DNA of 64,000 bases, taken from assembly GCF_000761545.1 (NCBI RefSeq), contig NZ_JPMY01000011.1, forward strand, positions 101,117 to 165,116, written 5' to 3'. Under the pieces are notes generated by a model. That model had not been told where the DNA came from, ran no database searches, and saw only the letters and a list, made by a program, of their open reading frames with translations. Positions 1-9,207 of this stretch are shown here, one piece after another. The DNA comes from Pseudomonas sp. ML96. Its GTDB lineage: Bacteria > Pseudomonadota > Gammaproteobacteria > Pseudomonadales > Pseudomonadaceae. Each line of letters starts with the position of its first letter. Position 1 is the stretch's first letter. A program made the position numbers and the translations under genes.

Positions 1-799
1 CGTACAGGTCGAAGATCGGCCGTTCGCCAGGGTAATGCTCCAGGCGGTCGGCGATCTCCGGCATCAATTCGTCGACGAACTGGGTGATCTTGCCGAAGGT
101 CTCCCGCGAGTCGATGCGGATCTTCTCGATCTTCGGGTTGACCAGGTCGCGCAGGGTGCGCAGGGCCAGGGACAGGTCCTCGTAGATCACCGAGGGGGTC
201 GGCGCGGTCTTCATCTGCGCGGCGATCTGCTCCCACAGGCGGCGCAGGTAGCGGATATCGACCAGGATCTCGTCGGCACCGGCGCCCTCGGCGGCGGTCC
301 TGAGAATGAAGCCACCGACTTCCTCGATACCCTCGGCGGCCACGCAATCGGCCACCACCTGCTTGAGGCGCTCGCGCTCGGCTTCGTCCTCGATCTTCAG
401 CGAGATGCCGACATGCGCGGTACGCGGCATGTACACCAGATAGCGGGAAGGGATGGACAGGTGCGTGGTGAGGCGTGCGCCCTTGGTGCCAATCGGGTCC
501 TTGGTCACCTGCACGACGAGACTCTGGCCCTCGTGGACCAGGGCGCCGATGGACTCCACCGCACTGCCCTCGCGGGTGGAGATTTCCGCCGCATGGATGA
601 ACGCGGCGCGCTCCAGGCCGATGTCGATGAAGGCTGCCTGCATACCCGGCAGCACCCGTACGACCTTGCCTTTATAAATGTTGCCGACGATGCCGCGCTT
701 CTGGGTGCGCTCGACATGCACCTCCTGCAGCACACCGTTTTCCACCACCGCCACGCGCGACTCCATCGGCGTGATGTTGATCAGGATCTCTTCGCTCAT
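1..799 (-). CDS. rng: Ribonuclease G, N-terminal part (runs off the window)
   Basis: Endoribonuclease of the RNase E/G family, which trims the 16S rRNA 5' end and turns over some mRNAs. The visible 266 residues begin MSEEILINITPMESRVAVVE and continue into the S1-like RNA-binding fold (around residues 35-120, with GNIYKGKVVRVLPGMQAAFI). The catalytic DxxN region lies beyond the window edge. The start is ATG at 797-799 behind a GTAGGA ribosome site. It is the last gene of the mreBCD-maf-rng group, the same order as mreBCD-yhdE-cafA in E. coli. The truncation is only the window boundary; nothing looks broken. Confidence 0.95.
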   Translation of the reverse strand, partial: MSEEILINITPMESRVAVVENGVLQEVHVERTQKRGIVGNIYKGKVVRVLPGMQAAFIDIGLERAAFIHAAEISTREGSAVESIGALVHEGQSLVVQVTKDPIGTKGARLTTHLSIPSRYLVYMPRTAHVGISLKIEDEAERERLKQVVADCVAAEGIEEVGGFILRTAAEGAGADEILVDIRYLRRLWEQIAAQMKTAPTPSVIYEDLSLALRTLRDLVNPKIEKIRIDSRETFGKITQFVDELMPEIADRLEHYPGERPIFDLY

Positions 800-862
800 G
801 CGTCCTACTCTGCGCGTCGCGACTGCTGGCCAGGGGCCGCTGCCACTACTGACTATCTGTGG

Positions 863-885
863 GCTGGCAGGTCAGACCTGCCAGC
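863..885. other. Perfect palindrome over the maf stop codon (intercistronic hairpin)
   Basis: GCTGGCAGGTC (863-873) and GACCTGCCAGC (875-885) are perfect 11-base arms around one central A, and the maf stop codon (872-874) lies inside. No T-run follows on the minus strand, so it is a poor intrinsic terminator. As RNA it would form a strong hairpin between maf and rng and could stabilise an upstream 3' end or act as a processing site. That role is inferred. Confidence 0.5.
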
Positions 886-1456
886 ACGAAATCCCGAACT
901 CCTCCAGCAACTGCACGGTTTCGCACAGCGGCAGGCCGACCACGGCCGAATAACTGCCCTCGAGCTGGCTGACGAACACCGCCGCCAGCCCCTGAATACC
1001 ATAGCTGCCCGCCTTGTCGCATGGCTCGCCGGTTGCCCAGTAGGCCTCCGCCTCGCCAGGGCGCAGCGGGCGAAAACGCACGCGACTGGCCACTACCCGC
1101 GACTCGACCCGCTGCCCGGCGACCAGCGCCACGGCAGTCAACACCTGGTGCTCACGACCGGACAGGGTGGCCAGAGTGGCCAACGCATCGGCACGATCCA
1201 GCGGTTTGCCGAGGATGCGACCGTCGAGCACCACCGCGGTATCCGCGCCCAGCACCACCGCATCGACGGCGTCTGCCAACGAAGCCAGTCCGGCCAACGC
1301 CTTTTCCCGAGCCAGGCGCTCTACATAGCGCTCCGCAGGCTCATCGGGCAAGGCCGTTTCATCAATCGAGGCGATTAGCGTGACGAAGGGCACGCCGACC
1401 TGCGCCAGCAACTCGCGCCGGCGGGGGGAACCCGAAGCCAGGTGAAGCGTGGCCAT
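872..1456 (-). CDS. maf: Maf-like nucleoside triphosphate pyrophosphatase (dTTP/UTP type)
   Basis: Maf/YhdE-family house-cleaning enzyme that hydrolyses non-canonical or modified nucleoside triphosphates to monophosphates, in the cytoplasm. The 194-residue length is typical. The N-terminus [19 protein letters not shown] carries the family ASxSPRR signature, and [18 protein letters not shown] (about residues 68-85) contains the conserved acidic GADT motif. It sits between mreD and rng in a same-strand cluster. The subfamily (YhdE dTTP/UTP versus YceF m7GTP) is assigned from this neighbourhood. Confidence 0.93.
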   Translation of the reverse strand: MATLHLASGSPRRRELLAQVGVPFVTLIASIDETALPDEPAERYVERLAREKALAGLASLADAVDAVVLGADTAVVLDGRILGKPLDRADALATLATLSGREHQVLTAVALVAGQRVESRVVASRVRFRPLRPGEAEAYWATGEPCDKAGSYGIQGLAAVFVSQLEGSYSAVVGLPLCETVQLLEEFGISCWQV

Positions 1457-1488
1457 GCAGAGGTCTCCGGGTCAGGTGGAATGGCGTA

Positions 1489-1980
1489 TCAGCGAATGGC
1501 GAAACGCTGTTGCAGCCCACGCAGGATGGCGAACACCCAGGGCCAGAGCAAGGCGCTGATCAGCGCCGGCAGGACGAAGGCCAGGGTCGGTGGGCGATTG
1601 CCGGTGAGGGCGTTGAGCCACAGCTGCACCAGCTGGGCGATGCCAAGCACCACCAGCAGCACCAGGCTCTGCTGCCACATGGGGAACATCTGCAGACGGC
1701 GCTGTAGCGACAGCACCAGGAAGATGATCAGGGTGAGGATCAGCGCGTTCTGCCCGAGCAAGGTGCCGAACAGCACGTCCTGTACCAGCCCCAGGCACCA
1801 GGCGCTCACCATGCCGATGCGGTGCGGCAGGGCCAGCGCCCAGTAGGACAGGAACAGGGCCACCCACAGTGGGCGGCCGACTTCCATGAACTGCGGCATC
1901 GGCGCGACGCTGAGCAGCAGCGCGAGGATCAGGCTGGCCCAGATCACCCAGGCATTGCGCGCTCTGACCTGGACCATCAC
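1489..1980 (-). CDS. mreD: Rod shape-determining protein MreD
   Basis: Inner-membrane component of the MreBCD elongasome that guides lateral peptidoglycan synthesis. The 163 residues consist mostly of hydrophobic segments: SLILALLLSVAP near the start, LWVALFLSYWALALP, ALILTLIIFLVLSL and SLVLLVVLGIAQL. Family members have five or six transmembrane helices. The start overlaps the mreC stop by 4 bases, so translation is probably coupled. The second Met (MVQVRA) is an equally possible start one codon in. Confidence 0.93.
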   Translation of the reverse strand: MMVQVRARNAWVIWASLILALLLSVAPMPQFMEVGRPLWVALFLSYWALALPHRIGMVSAWCLGLVQDVLFGTLLGQNALILTLIIFLVLSLQRRLQMFPMWQQSLVLLVVLGIAQLVQLWLNALTGNRPPTLAFVLPALISALLWPWVFAILRGLQQRFAIR

Positions 1981-3032
1981 TGATTCTCCCGGGGTGCGGC
2001 AGGTGCCGGCGTGGCAGCGGGCGGCGCCGCTGGGGCGACCGGGGCGGGTTGCGCCGGCGGGTTAGCAGGGGTTGCAGCAGGCGCTGGCTGGGTCGCCGCG
2101 CCATGGCTATCGGCGGCAGCCTCGCGGTCGGCCGCTTCCTGCGCCTCGGCGGCCTCGGTGGCACGCTCCTCGGGGGTCCGTTCGTCGGTGAACACCAGCA
2201 GCATGTAGCGGCTGCGATTGAGCGCTGCGGTCGGTACGGCCCGGACGATGGCGAAGGGCTGACCGGAGTCGTGCACCACTTCGTTGACCGTGGCCACCGG
2301 GTAACCGGCCGGGAAACGCTGGCCCATGCCGGAGCTGACCAGCAGATCGCCTTCCTTTATATCCGCGGTGTCGGCCACGTGGCGCAGCTCCAGGCGTTCC
2401 GGGTTACCGGTACCGGTAGCGATGGCACGCAGGCCGTTGCGGTTCACCTGCACCGGGATGCTGTGGTTGGTGTCGGTGAGCAGCAGCACGCGGGCGGTGT
2501 AGGGCATCACCTCGACCACCTGGCCCATCAGGCCACGGGCATCGAGCACCGGCTGGCCGAGGAACACACCGTCGCGCTCGCCCTTGTCGATCAGGATGCG
2601 GTGGGTGAAGGGGTTGGGGTCGACGCCGATCAGCTCGGTGACCAGTACTCGCTCGTCCACCAGCGCGGCGGAGTTGAGCAACTCGCGCAGGCGCACGTTC
2701 TGTTCGGTGAGGGTGGCCAGCTTCTGCAGGCGGCCCTGCATCAGCAGCGCCTCGGCCTTGAGCTTCTCGTTCTCCGCCGCCAGTTCGCTGCGGCTGGTGA
2801 ACTGCTGGGTCACGCCTTCCCACAGGGTCACCGGCAGGCGCGCCAGGCGGTAGGCTGGCTCGGTGATCACGCCGACCTGGGCGCGCAGTGGCTGGAGCAC
2901 TTCGAAACGCGCATCCACCACCATCAGGACGGCCGAAAGCACGACCAGCACCAGCAGTCGTACGCCCAGCGAAGGTCCCTTGGCAAATAGCGGTTTGATG
3001 GCAGCTACTCCCGGCTGACAGCTAGAAAACAC
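1977..3032 (-). CDS. mreC: Rod shape-determining protein MreC
   Basis: Bitopic inner-membrane protein linking MreB to the periplasmic peptidoglycan synthases. It has one transmembrane helix (LLVLVVLSAVLMVVDARF, about residues 26-43), then a coiled coil (SELAAENEKLKAEALLMQ...), then the beta-rich MreC domain (ELIGVDPNPFTHRILIDKG). A Pro/Ala-rich tail (about residues 310-348) is a Pseudomonas feature. The start is uncertain: the only standard upstream codon is GTG at 3030-3032, which has no ribosome site and abuts a terminator-like hairpin. The conserved protein begins around IKPLFAKGPSLGVRL, and an ATC codon there is preceded by GGGAG, so the true N-terminus may lie about 11 codons inside. Confidence 0.93.
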   Translation of the reverse strand: MFSSCQPGVAAIKPLFAKGPSLGVRLLVLVVLSAVLMVVDARFEVLQPLRAQVGVITEPAYRLARLPVTLWEGVTQQFTSRSELAAENEKLKAEALLMQGRLQKLATLTEQNVRLRELLNSAALVDERVLVTELIGVDPNPFTHRILIDKGERDGVFLGQPVLDARGLMGQVVEVMPYTARVLLLTDTNHSIPVQVNRNGLRAIATGTGNPERLELRHVADTADIKEGDLLVSSGMGQRFPAGYPVATVNEVVHDSGQPFAIVRAVPTAALNRSRYMLLVFTDERTPEERATEAAEAQEAADREAAADSHGAATQPAPAATPANPPAQPAPVAPAAPPAATPAPAAPRENQ

Positions 3033-3033
3033 A

Positions 3034-3058
3034 AAGCCGGAAGGGTCGCTTCCGGCTT
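3034..3058 (-). terminator. Terminator-like hairpin between mreB and mreC
   Basis: Arms AAGCCGGAAG (3034-3043) and CTTCCGGCTT (3049-3058) pair perfectly over 10 bases with a 5-base loop. Read on the minus strand the stem is followed by TTTGTGTTTT, a credible U-tract. It lies after the mreB stop and immediately before the annotated GTG of mreC. It could partly terminate mreB transcripts and so lower mreCD expression relative to mreB (inference). Confidence 0.7.
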
Positions 3059-3077
3059 CGGCTCACCACAGGATTCA

Positions 3078-4127
<1,050 letters not shown>

Positions 4128-4311
4128 CTAAACAGAGCGCGATGAAAAACGCTGGGTAAAAAGTGCGGCAAACTCTATCAACGAGCCGCCTTTTGGGCAA
4201 GGCGCCAGATATGCTAAATTGCCTGCTTTTCCGGGCCTTAGGGCCCAAAAATCGCGGCATCTGACCGCCCCGCGCGGCATCCGTTCCCCGCCCGTTTTCT
4301 GGAGACTCACG

Positions 4312-4599
4312 ATGGCGCTCGAACGCTCCGACGTGGAAAAAATCGCCCATCTCGCCCGTCTGGGCCTGAACGAGGCGGAAATTCCGCAGACCACTGCCAC
4401 CCTCAACAACATCCTCGGCCTGATCGACGCCATGCAGGCGGTCGACACCACCGGCATCGAGCCGTTGGCCCATCCGCTCGAGGCCACCCAGCGCCTGCGC
4501 GCCGACGTGGTGAGCGAACAGAACCAGCGCGACGCCTACCAGGCAATCGCCCCGGCCGTGGAAAGCGGCCTGTTCCTCGTGCCGAAAGTCATCGAATAA
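4312..4599 (+). CDS. gatC: Asp-tRNA(Asn)/Glu-tRNA(Gln) amidotransferase subunit C
   Basis: Small scaffold subunit of GatCAB, which converts misacylated Asp-tRNA(Asn) or Glu-tRNA(Gln) to the cognate aminoacyl-tRNA. The 95 residues begin [20 protein letters not shown] and end in VPKVIE, both typical. The start at 4312 is chosen because GGAG lies at 4301-4304; longer in-frame extensions upstream lack a ribosome site and family similarity. It is followed 16 bases later by gatA, behind an AAAGGAAAGG ribosome site. Confidence 0.95.
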   Translation: MALERSDVEKIAHLARLGLNEAEIPQTTATLNNILGLIDAMQAVDTTGIEPLAHPLEATQRLRADVVSEQNQRDAYQAIAPAVESGLFLVPKVIE

Positions 4600-4615
4600 A
4601 AGGAAAGGCCTGCTC

Positions 4616-6067
4616 ATGCATCAACTGACTCTGGCCGAGATCGCTCGCGGCCTGAAGGATAAGACCTTCTCCTCCGTCGAGCTGACCGAGAGCCTGCTGG
4701 CGCGCATCGCCCAGCTCGACCCGCAGCTGAACAGCTTTATCACCGTCACCGAAGAGCTGGCCCGCGCCCAGGCGCAAGCCGCCGACGCCCGCCGCGCGGC
4801 CGGCGAGAATGGCACCCTGCTCGGCGCGCCGATCGGCCACAAGGACCTGTTCTGCACCAACGGCGTGCTGACCAGCTGTGGTTCGAAGATCCTCACCGGC
4901 TTCAAGGCGCCCTATGACGCCACCGTGGTCGACAAGCTGGCCACCGCCGGTACCGTGACCCTGGGCAAGCTGAACATGGACGAGTTCGCCATGGGCTCGG
5001 CCAACGAATCCAGCCACTACGGCGCGGTGAAGAACCCCTGGGACCTGACCCGCGTACCGGGCGGCTCCTCCGGCGGTAGCGCCGCCGCCGTGGCCGCACG
5101 CCTGCTGCCGGCCGCCACCGGCACCGACACCGGCGGCTCGATCCGCCAGCCGGCCGCGCTGACCAACCTCACCGGGATCAAGCCGACCTACGGTCGCGTC
5201 TCCCGCTGGGGCATGATCGCCTATGCCTCCAGCCTCGATCAGGGCGGCCCGCTGGCCCGCACCGCCGAGGACTGCGCCCTGCTGCTCGGCGCCATGGCCG
5301 GTTTCGACCCGAAGGATTCGACCAGCGTCGATCAGCCGGTGGATGATTACCTGGCTGCCCTGACCCAGCCGCTAGCCGGCCTGCGCATCGGTCTGCCCAA
5401 GGAATACTTCGGCGCCGGCCTCGACAGCCGCATCGCTGACGCCGTGTTGGCCGTAGTCGAAGAGCTGAAGAAGCTCGGTGCCACCGTCAAGGAAATCAGC
5501 CTGCCGAACATGCAGCACGCGATTCCCGCCTACTACGTAATCGCCCCAGCGGAAGCCAGCTCCAACCTGTCGCGTTTCGACGGCGTGCGCTTCGGCTACC
5601 GCTGCGAGAACCCGGTCAACCTCGAAGACCTGTACAAGCGCTCGCGCGGCGAAGGCTTCGGCGCGGAAGTGAAGCGCCGCATCATGGTCGGCACCTATGC
5701 GCTGTCCGCCGGTTACTACGATGCCTACTACATCAAGGCCCAGCAGATCCGCCGCCTGATCAAGAACGACTTCGTCGCCGCTTTCAATGAAGTCGACCTG
5801 ATCCTCGGCCCGACCACGCCGAACCCGGCCTGGAAACTCGGCGAGAAGAGCGCCGATCCGGTCTCGGCCTACCTGGAAGACATCTACACCATCACCGCCA
5901 ACCTCGCCGGCATCCCGGGTCTGTCCATGCCCGCCGGCTTCGTCGACGGCCTGCCGGTCGGCGTGCAGCTGCTCGCCCCCTACTTCCAGGAAGGTCGCCT
6001 GCTCAACGTGGCGCACCAGTACCAGCAAGTGTCCGATTGGCACACTCGCGCCCCGGCCGGATTCTGA
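4616..6067 (+). CDS. gatA: Asp-tRNA(Asn)/Glu-tRNA(Gln) amidotransferase subunit A
   Basis: Amidase-signature subunit of GatCAB that hydrolyses glutamine (or asparagine) to supply ammonia for transamidation. The 483 residues match the family. The Ser-cisSer-Lys triad motifs are visible: Lys in PIGHKDLF (about residue 78), the glycine/serine loop [16 protein letters not shown], and [12 protein letters not shown] with the nucleophilic serine. It ends in PAGF with its TGA inside the gatB ribosome-binding region, so the two genes are closely coupled. Confidence 0.97.
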   Translation: MHQLTLAEIARGLKDKTFSSVELTESLLARIAQLDPQLNSFITVTEELARAQAQAADARRAAGENGTLLGAPIGHKDLFCTNGVLTSCGSKILTGFKAPYDATVVDKLATAGTVTLGKLNMDEFAMGSANESSHYGAVKNPWDLTRVPGGSSGGSAAAVAARLLPAATGTDTGGSIRQPAALTNLTGIKPTYGRVSRWGMIAYASSLDQGGPLARTAEDCALLLGAMAGFDPKDSTSVDQPVDDYLAALTQPLAGLRIGLPKEYFGAGLDSRIADAVLAVVEELKKLGATVKEISLPNMQHAIPAYYVIAPAEASSNLSRFDGVRFGYRCENPVNLEDLYKRSRGEGFGAEVKRRIMVGTYALSAGYYDAYYIKAQQIRRLIKNDFVAAFNEVDLILGPTTPNPAWKLGEKSADPVSAYLEDIYTITANLAGIPGLSMPAGFVDGLPVGVQLLAPYFQEGRLLNVAHQYQQVSDWHTRAPAGF

Positions 6068-6078
6068 GGAACACGCAC

Positions 6079-7524
6079 ATGCAATGGGAAACCGTGATCG
6101 GGCTGGAAATTCACGCTCAGCTCAGCACCCAATCGAAGATCTTCTCCGGCAGCGCCACCACCTTCGGCGCCGAGCCCAACACCCAGGCCAGCCTGGTCGA
6201 CCTCGGCATGCCCGGCACCCTGCCGGTACTGAACGCCGAAGCCGTGCGCATGGCCTGCCAGTTCGGCCTGGCCATCGACGCCGAGATCGCGCCGACCAAC
6301 GTCTTCGCCCGTAAGAACTACTTCTACCCGGACCTGCCGAAGGGCTACCAAACCAGCCAGATGGACCACCCCATCGTCGGCAAGGGCTTCCTCGACATCA
6401 CCCTGGAAGACGGCACCGTCAAGCGCATCGGCATCACCCGCGCGCACCTGGAAGAAGACGCCGGCAAGAGCCTGCACGAAGACTTCCACGGCATGAGCGG
6501 CATCGACCTCAACCGCGCCGGCACGCCGCTGCTGGAGATCGTCTCCGAGCCGGACATCCGTTCGGCCAAGGAAGCCGTGGCCTATGTGAAGGCCATCCAC
6601 GCCCTGGTGCGCTACCTCGGCATCTGCGACGGCAACATGGCCGAAGGCTCGCTGCGCTGCGACTGCAACGTCTCGGTACGCCCCAAGGGCCAGGCCGAAT
6701 TCGGCACCCGCGCCGAGATCAAGAACGTCAACTCGTTCCGCTTCATCGAGAAGGCGATCAACCACGAGGTGCAGCGCCAGATCGAGCTGATCGAAGACGG
6801 CGGCAAGGTCGTGCAGGAAACCCGCCTGTACGACCCGAACAAGGACCAGACGCGCTCCATGCGCAGCAAGGAAGAAGCCAACGACTACCGTTACTTCCCC
6901 TGCCCGGACCTGCTGCCGGTGGTGATCGAGCGCAGCTTCCTCGATGACCTGCGCAGCCAGCTGCCGGAGTTGCCACCGCAGAAGCGCGAGCGCTTCGAGA
7001 GCCAGTTCGGCCTGTCCACCTACGACGCCAGCGTATTGAGCGCGAGCCGTGAGCTGGCCGACTACTTCGAGGTCGTCGAGAAGACCTGTGGCGACGCCAA
7101 GCTGGCGGCCAACTGGGTGATGGGCGAGCTGTCCAGCCTGCTCAACAAGGACAACCTGGAAATCGAGCAGTCGCCGGTTTCCGCCCAGCACCTGGGCGAG
7201 ATGATCCTGCGCCTGAAGGACGGCACCATCAACGGCAAGGCCGCGAAGACCGTATTCGCCGCCATGGCCGAAGGTGAAGGCTCACCAGACCAGATCATCA
7301 AGGCCAAGGACCTGGTGCAGAACACCGACAGCGGCGCCGTCGAGAAGCTGCTCGACGAAGTACTGGCAGCCAACGCCGAGCAGGTCGAGCAGTACCGCGC
7401 CAGTGATGAGGCCAAGCGCGGCAAGATGTTCGGCTTCTTCGTCGGCCAGGCGATGAAGGCCGCCAAGGGCAAGGCCAACCCCGGCCAGGTGAACGAACTG
7501 CTCAAGAAAAAGCTCGAAAGCTAA
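6079..7524 (+). CDS. gatB: Asp-tRNA(Asn)/Glu-tRNA(Gln) amidotransferase subunit B
   Basis: tRNA-binding and kinase subunit of GatCAB that phosphorylates the misacylated amino acid and receives ammonia from GatA. The 481-residue product starts [17 protein letters not shown], the classic GatB N-terminus, contains [13 protein letters not shown] and the LRCDCNVSV motif, and ends with the helical YqeY-like tail (about residues 410-481, ending LLKKKLES). The ATG at 6079 follows GAGGA at 6066-6070. An in-frame upstream extension was rejected as unrelated to the family. Confidence 0.97.
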   Translation: MQWETVIGLEIHAQLSTQSKIFSGSATTFGAEPNTQASLVDLGMPGTLPVLNAEAVRMACQFGLAIDAEIAPTNVFARKNYFYPDLPKGYQTSQMDHPIVGKGFLDITLEDGTVKRIGITRAHLEEDAGKSLHEDFHGMSGIDLNRAGTPLLEIVSEPDIRSAKEAVAYVKAIHALVRYLGICDGNMAEGSLRCDCNVSVRPKGQAEFGTRAEIKNVNSFRFIEKAINHEVQRQIELIEDGGKVVQETRLYDPNKDQTRSMRSKEEANDYRYFPCPDLLPVVIERSFLDDLRSQLPELPPQKRERFESQFGLSTYDASVLSASRELADYFEVVEKTCGDAKLAANWVMGELSSLLNKDNLEIEQSPVSAQHLGEMILRLKDGTINGKAAKTVFAAMAEGEGSPDQIIKAKDLVQNTDSGAVEKLLDEVLAANAEQVEQYRASDEAKRGKMFGFFVGQAMKAAKGKANPGQVNELLKKKLES

Positions 7525-7534
7525 GAGCACAATG

Positions 7535-7560
7535 ACGCCGGGGAGACCCGGCGTTGTTCT
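7535..7560 (+). terminator. Intrinsic terminator of gatCAB
   Basis: ACGCCGGG (7535-7542) pairs with CCCGGCGT (7547-7554) across a GAGA tetraloop, followed by TGTTCT. It lies just after the gatB stop and ends 15 bases before the next start codon. Confidence 0.7.
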
Positions 7561-7574
7561 CTCCGGGAACCGCC

Positions 7575-8033
7575 ATGCGCAAGATTGCGACTTTCCTTCT
7601 GCCCTTGCTGTTGGTCGGCTGCGCCGGCCAGCAGATCACGCCGCGCACGCCGAACGAGCCGGTCAGCCCCGCGCCCAGGACCGCCCCGCCGGCAGCCACG
7701 CCGACGACGCCAGCCGCCAAGCCGGCAGCCAAGCCGAGCTATGTCGCCAAGGGCAAGGCCTCCTACTACGCCGCGCGCCACCACGGCCGCCGTACCGCCA
7801 GCGGCGAGCGCCTGAGCAACCACGATCTGACCGCCGCCCACCGCGAGCTGCCCTTCGGCACCCGGGTCAAGGTCACCAACCTGAGCAATGGCCGCTCGGT
7901 GGTGGTGCGCATCACCGACCGCGGTCCGCATACCCGCGGGCGCCTGATCGACCTGTCGCAGGCAGCAGCCAAGCAGCTGGACATGCTGCGCGCCGGTGTC
8001 GCCCAGGTACGCATCGAGACTGTGGATAACTGA
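7575..8033 (+). CDS. RlpA-like DPBB-domain lipoprotein
   Basis: Probable outer-membrane lipoprotein with a double-psi beta-barrel. [16 protein letters not shown] is a signal peptide ending in a lipobox with Cys16. A Pro/Ala/Thr-rich linker (about residues 20-58) follows, then the RlpA fold: [41 protein letters not shown], and [18 protein letters not shown] carrying the conserved Asp of lytic transglycosylase RlpA. At 152 residues it lacks the SPOR domain of full RlpA, so it may be a short paralogue. The start at 7575 is fixed by the signal peptide. Confidence 0.85.
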   Translation: MRKIATFLLPLLLVGCAGQQITPRTPNEPVSPAPRTAPPAATPTTPAAKPAAKPSYVAKGKASYYAARHHGRRTASGERLSNHDLTAAHRELPFGTRVKVTNLSNGRSVVVRITDRGPHTRGRLIDLSQAAAKQLDMLRAGVAQVRIETVDN

Positions 8034-8044
8034 CGGAGCCTTCC

Positions 8045-8428
8045 ATGAGTGACAACGGTAAAGCCGGCGAGCTGGTTCGCCGCGAAGTGATGGGCGACGC
8101 CTTCGTCGACCGCGCCTTGAACAACGCCACCGAGTTCAGCCAACCGCTGCAGGAGTTCGTCAACGAACACGCCTGGGGCGGCGTCTGGACCCGCGGCGTG
8201 CTGGAGCGCAAGACCCGCAGCCTGATCACCCTGGCAGCACTGACCGCCCTAAAATGTCCGCAGGAGCTGAAGGGCCACGTGCGTGGCGCGCTGAACAACG
8301 GCTGCAGCGTGGAGGAAATCCGCGAGGCGCTGTTGCACTGCGCGGTGTACGCCGGCGTGCCGGCGGCCATCGATGCCTTCCGCGCAGCGCAGGAAGTGAT
8401 CGATGCCTGGCAGGCGCCTCAGGGATAA
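8045..8428 (+). CDS. Carboxymuconolactone decarboxylase family protein
   Basis: 127-residue all-helical protein of the CMD/PcaC-AhpD superfamily. It shows the PcaC-like core RSLITLAALTALKCPQELKGHVRGALNNGCSVEEIREALLH split over about residues 58-99, including the conserved His of GHVRGALNNG and the EIREALLH helix. It lacks the CxxC peroxidatic pair of AhpD, so a redox role is unlikely. The substrate is unknown; no protocatechuate-pathway genes are nearby. It starts 11 bases after the RlpA-like gene, probably co-transcribed, and its end overlaps the convergent DUF2135 gene by 10 bases. Confidence 0.8.
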   Translation: MSDNGKAGELVRREVMGDAFVDRALNNATEFSQPLQEFVNEHAWGGVWTRGVLERKTRSLITLAALTALKCPQELKGHVRGALNNGCSVEEIREALLHCAVYAGVPAAIDAFRAAQEVIDAWQAPQG

Positions 8429-9207
8429 CTGAAGCGCTTCACCAGGGTCAGCTCACCTGGGGCACGCATCGGGATCAGGAAAGACTCCTGCTTCTCGTTG
8501 GCCGTGCCCTCCTCGCTGATCAGCGTGACCTGCGCCGTGGTCAGCTCCTGCGCCGGGTTGCCACCCTCGCCGTAACCGCCACCGTAGTAATTGACGTAGA
8601 CCAGGTACTCGCCCTTGAGCGGGGTCGGCGAGGCAATCATCTCCGGGCCGAAACCGCCGGTCACGTCGACGTCCAGCGCAGCACCGTTGGCCAGGGCACG
8701 CTCGCCATACCAGGCATGACCACCATCGGGCGTCACCAGGTGTAGGTCGAGGTCGGTGTTGTCGCTGTCCCAGGACAGCACCACGCGCAGGCGTGCCGGC
8801 GTCTCGCCGCTGCCGCCGTTGTAGAACTGCACGCGGCGCACCTGCTGGCCATCCGGGCTGCGCACTTCGACATTGTTGCTGCCGGCCGGGAACACGAACG
8901 GGCGGTCAAAGCCACCACCTTCCTGCACCTTGAGCGGCATGCTGATGCCGTTGACCACCAGGCGCGCCGGCGCACCGCTGGGCGCCTTGTCGGTGGCGCT
9001 GATCTGCCCGCGGATGCGCGCGCTGTCGCCCTGGTCCGGCGCACTGTTGACCGCCGAGGCCGGGTAGTTGACCTCCTGCATGAAGTGCGCACCCTCGTCC
9101 GAGCCGGTGCGCCAGCCGGCGCGCGGGGTGTCCAGGGTGATGCCGGCGAAGGCGCCGAGCGGCATGGCGCAGGCCAGGATGGCGAGGGGATACAGGCGAT
9201 GGTTCAT
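8419..9207 (-). CDS. YfaP/MagF-type DUF2135 secreted protein
   Basis: 262-residue exported protein with a Sec signal peptide (MNHRLYPLAILACAMPLGAFA). The C-terminal DUF2135 core contains LSWDSDNTDLDLHLVTPDG (about residues 144-162) and YLVYVNYYGGG, which resembles a calcium-rich beta-sandwich in family members. Last gene of the six-gene macroglobulin operon; its start overlaps the yfaQ-like stop by 4 bases. It is paralogous to the first gene of the operon (17843-18634): same WDxxxxxLDLHxxTPDG and YLVYVNYxG signatures and the same VKxFxY-type C-terminus. The biochemical role is unknown. Confidence 0.8.
   Translation of the reverse strand: MNHRLYPLAILACAMPLGAFAGITLDTPRAGWRTGSDEGAHFMQEVNYPASAVNSAPDQGDSARIRGQISATDKAPSGAPARLVVNGISMPLKVQEGGGFDRPFVFPAGSNNVEVRSPDGQQVRRVQFYNGGSGETPARLRVVLSWDSDNTDLDLHLVTPDGGHAWYGERALANGAALDVDVTGGFGPEMIASPTPLKGEYLVYVNYYGGGYGEGGNPAQELTTAQVTLISEEGTANEKQESFLIPMRAPGELTLVKRFSYP

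Noticed and set aside
35..1378. Long open frame on the plus strand opposite rng and maf
   Set aside because: It is antisense to two clear genes, and its Gln/His/Gly-rich translation is typical of GC-rich shadow frames.
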